Below are positions 58,659 to 64,000 of a DNA stretch of 64,000 bases, piece by piece. The translations under genes were made by a program, and so were the position numbers. Source of the stretch: an uncultured delta proteobacterium (GTDB taxonomy: Bacteria > Desulfobacterota > Desulfovibrionia > Desulfovibrionales > Desulfovibrionaceae); the NCBI GenBank assembly GCA_903843965.1, contig CAIMRY010000026.1:1-64000 (forward strand), in the 5' to 3' direction. Below the pieces are notes generated by a model. That model ran no database searches. It was not told where the DNA came from and saw nothing but the letters and a program-made list of their open reading frames with translations. Position 1 is the stretch's first letter. Each line of letters starts with the position of its first letter.

Positions 58659-58710
58659 CCCTGGCCTGTCCGATCACCCTGGCTTGTCCGCAACCCTGGC
58701 TTGTCCGCAA
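58659..58710. repeat. 17-18-bp tandem repeat, three units
   Basis: CCCTGGCTTGTCCGCAA occurs twice in a row (58677-58693, 58694-58710), preceded by a diverged 18-base unit CCCTGGCCTGTCCGATCA. Confidence 0.85.
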
Positions 58711-59332
58711 CCGGGGCGGGGCGCTGCCCGGCGTCGCGCTGGCCCCTGCGCTGTGCCCTTGCCGCGCCGTCCATGCTGCACCGCCCACCCTGGGGCTCCC
58801 CTTATCCTGCCCTTGTGCGCTCCCCTTGCGCGCACCCCTTGCGCCCATTTTGATTACGGCCACCTGAACCTGACCAGGGCCAGCCTGGGCATTCGGCGAC
58901 CTTTCCCCCGGCAGGCCGATCCGTAGTCTCATCACAGGGCAACTCGGCAGGCCAACCCCAAGTGCAGTCCCAGGCCAACCCGGCAGGGCAAGACCGAAGG
59001 GCCAGCCAGGGGCGGCTGTTCCGGGCCTGCGGCGGGTCCCCGGCAAGGGCGCAGCCACTGCCCGCATCAGGCAGTCCCAAAGCCTGAAGCCGTGAGCGTT
59101 TGCAAACGGCAACACCGTCCGCCAAGGGGCCTGCGCCGCCTGCCGCCCGAAATCTCGTCGCCCTGGCCCGTTGCCCTGGCCCTTCTGACCGTCCAATATG
59201 TCGGAATGTTGTTGTATTATGTCCAGCCTTGGGCTGTCGCAGCCGTTTTGGCGGTCGCAGCAGAGCGGCGCTTCCAATGAATTGAGCATTGCCAAAAATC
59301 CGCACCACATGGTACACGTTGTGGTGAATAAT

Positions 59333-59346
59333 CCGAACCTGTTCGG
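59333..59346. promoter_or_regulatory. Perfect palindrome upstream of hybrid kinase
   Basis: CCGAAC-CT-GTTCGG lies 30 bases before ATG 59376. Six-base arms with a two-base centre look like an operator site in the leader or promoter. The GAAC..GTTC core resembles some LexA-type boxes, but the spacing is too short for a firm call. Confidence 0.45.
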
Positions 59347-59375
59347 CCCAGGCCTTCAGTGCGCGAGGACGTGAA

Positions 59376-63095
<3,720 letters not shown>

Positions 63096-63104
63096 GAGCG
63101 CCGC

Positions 63105-64000
63105 GTGGACCAGGCCGACCTTGAACAGCTGGAGGCTACCCTGTTTCTGGAGGCGCTGTGCCAGCGCCACGGGTACGACTTCCGCAACTACGCCCAGGCC
63201 TCCATCCGCCGCCGGGTGCGCAGGCTCATGGACAAGACCGGCGCGGCCAGCGTCAGCGCCATGATTCCGGTGCTCCTGCACGACGCGGGGTTTTTGCCCC
63301 TGGTGGTGGAGACCCTGTCCGTCAACGTCAGCGAGATGTTCCGCGACCCCGAGTTCTTCGTCCTGCTGCGCACTGAGGTCATCCCCTACCTGAAGACCTT
63401 TCCCTTCATCAAGGTCTGGCACGCGGGCTGCGCCAGCGGGGAGGAGGTCTACTCCCTGGCCATGGTCCTCAAGGAGGAGGGCTTCTACGACCGGACCACC
63501 ATCTTCGCCACGGACTTGAACCCCATGGTGCTGGAGCAGGCCAAGGCGGGCGTGTATCCCCTGGACGCGGTCAAGGGCTTCACGGCCAACTACCAGCAGT
63601 CCGGGGGCAAGACCGCCTTCTCGGACTACTACCTGGCCCGGTACGGCTCGGCCATCATGGACGCCTCCCTGCGCAAGAACGTCACCTTCGCCCCGCACAA
63701 CCTGGCCACGGACGGGGTCTTTGGCGAGATGCACCTGATCCTGTGCCGCAACGTGCTTATCTACTTCGACCGCAGCCTGCAGAACCGGGTGCTGCGCCTG
63801 TTCGACGAGAGCCTGGCGCATGGCGGGGTCATGGCCCTGGGCAGCAAGGAGAGCCTCCAGGGGTCCGAGGTGGCGGGCAACTACCTGCCGATGAACGCCA
63901 AGTGGCGCATCCACAAGAAGATCGACGGGAATCCGTCCGGCCAGGTCACGGGCGTCATGCCCGGAGCCGGGAACCCGGCTGTCGGCGGGGAGTGGAGCCA
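63105..64000 (+). CDS. CheR-type protein-glutamate methyltransferase (partial, 3' end outside window)
   Basis: GTG 63105 has TAGGAG six to seven bases upstream. The 298 codons present begin DQADLEQLEATLFLEAL with a CheR N-terminal domain (RHGYDFRNYAQASIRRR). The SAM-binding domain follows with NVSEMFRDPEFF, VWHAGCASGEEVYSLAM, IFATDLNPMVLEQA and MHLILCRNVLIYFD. No stop occurs before 64000. Downstream of a three-receiver kinase, CheR usually belongs with a CheB partner, together modifying a receptor or kinase. Confidence 0.93.
   Translation, partial: MDQADLEQLEATLFLEALCQRHGYDFRNYAQASIRRRVRRLMDKTGAASVSAMIPVLLHDAGFLPLVVETLSVNVSEMFRDPEFFVLLRTEVIPYLKTFPFIKVWHAGCASGEEVYSLAMVLKEEGFYDRTTIFATDLNPMVLEQAKAGVYPLDAVKGFTANYQQSGGKTAFSDYYLARYGSAIMDASLRKNVTFAPHNLATDGVFGEMHLILCRNVLIYFDRSLQNRVLRLFDESLAHGGVMALGSKESLQGSEVAGNYLPMNAKWRIHKKIDGNPSGQVTGVMPGAGNPAVGGEWS

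Larger units (their letters stand above)
58599..59375. other. Long intergenic region with repeat and palindrome
   Basis: Nearly 780 bases with no gene I can support; long frames on both strands are shadows without ribosome sites. It holds a 17-bp tandem repeat at 58659-58710 and a perfect palindrome at 59333-59346, and presumably the promoter of the hybrid kinase gene. Confidence 0.5.

Overview
The window looks like a piece of chromosome from a high-GC sulfate-reducing deltaproteobacterium of the Desulfovibrionales type. This is inferred from the rplU-rpmA-obgE-proB block, a MucR regulator, an anaerobic ribonucleotide reductase pair (nrdG-nrdD), an FmdE-MoeA-like fusion and many multi-domain signalling proteins. 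No rRNA, complete tRNA or CRISPR array was seen.

Layout. Positions 1-17300 are visibly AT-richer and hold a MucR regulator, an unknown anchored protein, a decayed gene, then a dense signalling region. That region has an atypical LuxR-type response regulator (4179), a convergent XRE repressor (4871-5239), a CHASE-PAS histidine kinase (5780) and a tight five-gene operon (8845-14400): PhnD-like binding protein, histidine kinase, receiver-HDOD, receiver-degenerate HD-GYP, stand-alone receiver. Opposite it lie unknown small exported proteins (14381-15772). Four genes here share a directional 15-bp near-palindromic element 147-186 bp upstream of their starts. Debris of receivers and a truncated PAS protein next to an IS4-family transposase remnant show repeated rearrangement. 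Positions 17700-22540 look like a small integrated element: tRNA-Glu-like fragment, UmuD without UmuC, DUF927 helicase-like protein, HU/IHF protein with an ACG in place of ATG, excisionase-like protein and tyrosine recombinase. It ends exactly where the last 29 codons of a comF-type gene begin, so the element seems to sit in comF.

From 22540 onward the sequence is core, GC-rich chromosome: rplU-rpmA, obgE-proB, an SGNH hydrolase, nrdG-nrdD, a ferredoxin-nitroreductase with divergent HxlR regulator, a branched-chain amino-acid-type ABC transporter with three tandem binding lipoproteins and LivHMGF (32826-40339), an FmdE-MoeA fusion, a BMP-family binding protein, and a sterol-desaturase-like protein. 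A radical-SAM/selenodomain gene set follows (two glycosyltransferases, VTT membrane protein, FAD oxidoreductase, ArsS-like protein; 44613-49890), then MsrAB. The right end (51325-64000) is again signalling: two class III nucleotide cyclases, a 5'-nucleotidase lipoprotein, a PilZ protein, a hybrid kinase with three receivers, and a CheR methyltransferase running off the window.

The strongest candidates for something undescribed are the promoter element tying the signalling genes and small exported proteins into one putative regulon, and the PhnD/kinase/three-regulator operon it surrounds. Other notable items are a 164-bp MITE-like palindrome at 35297-35460, short tandem repeats concentrated at gene 3' ends, and low-complexity insertions in conserved proteins.
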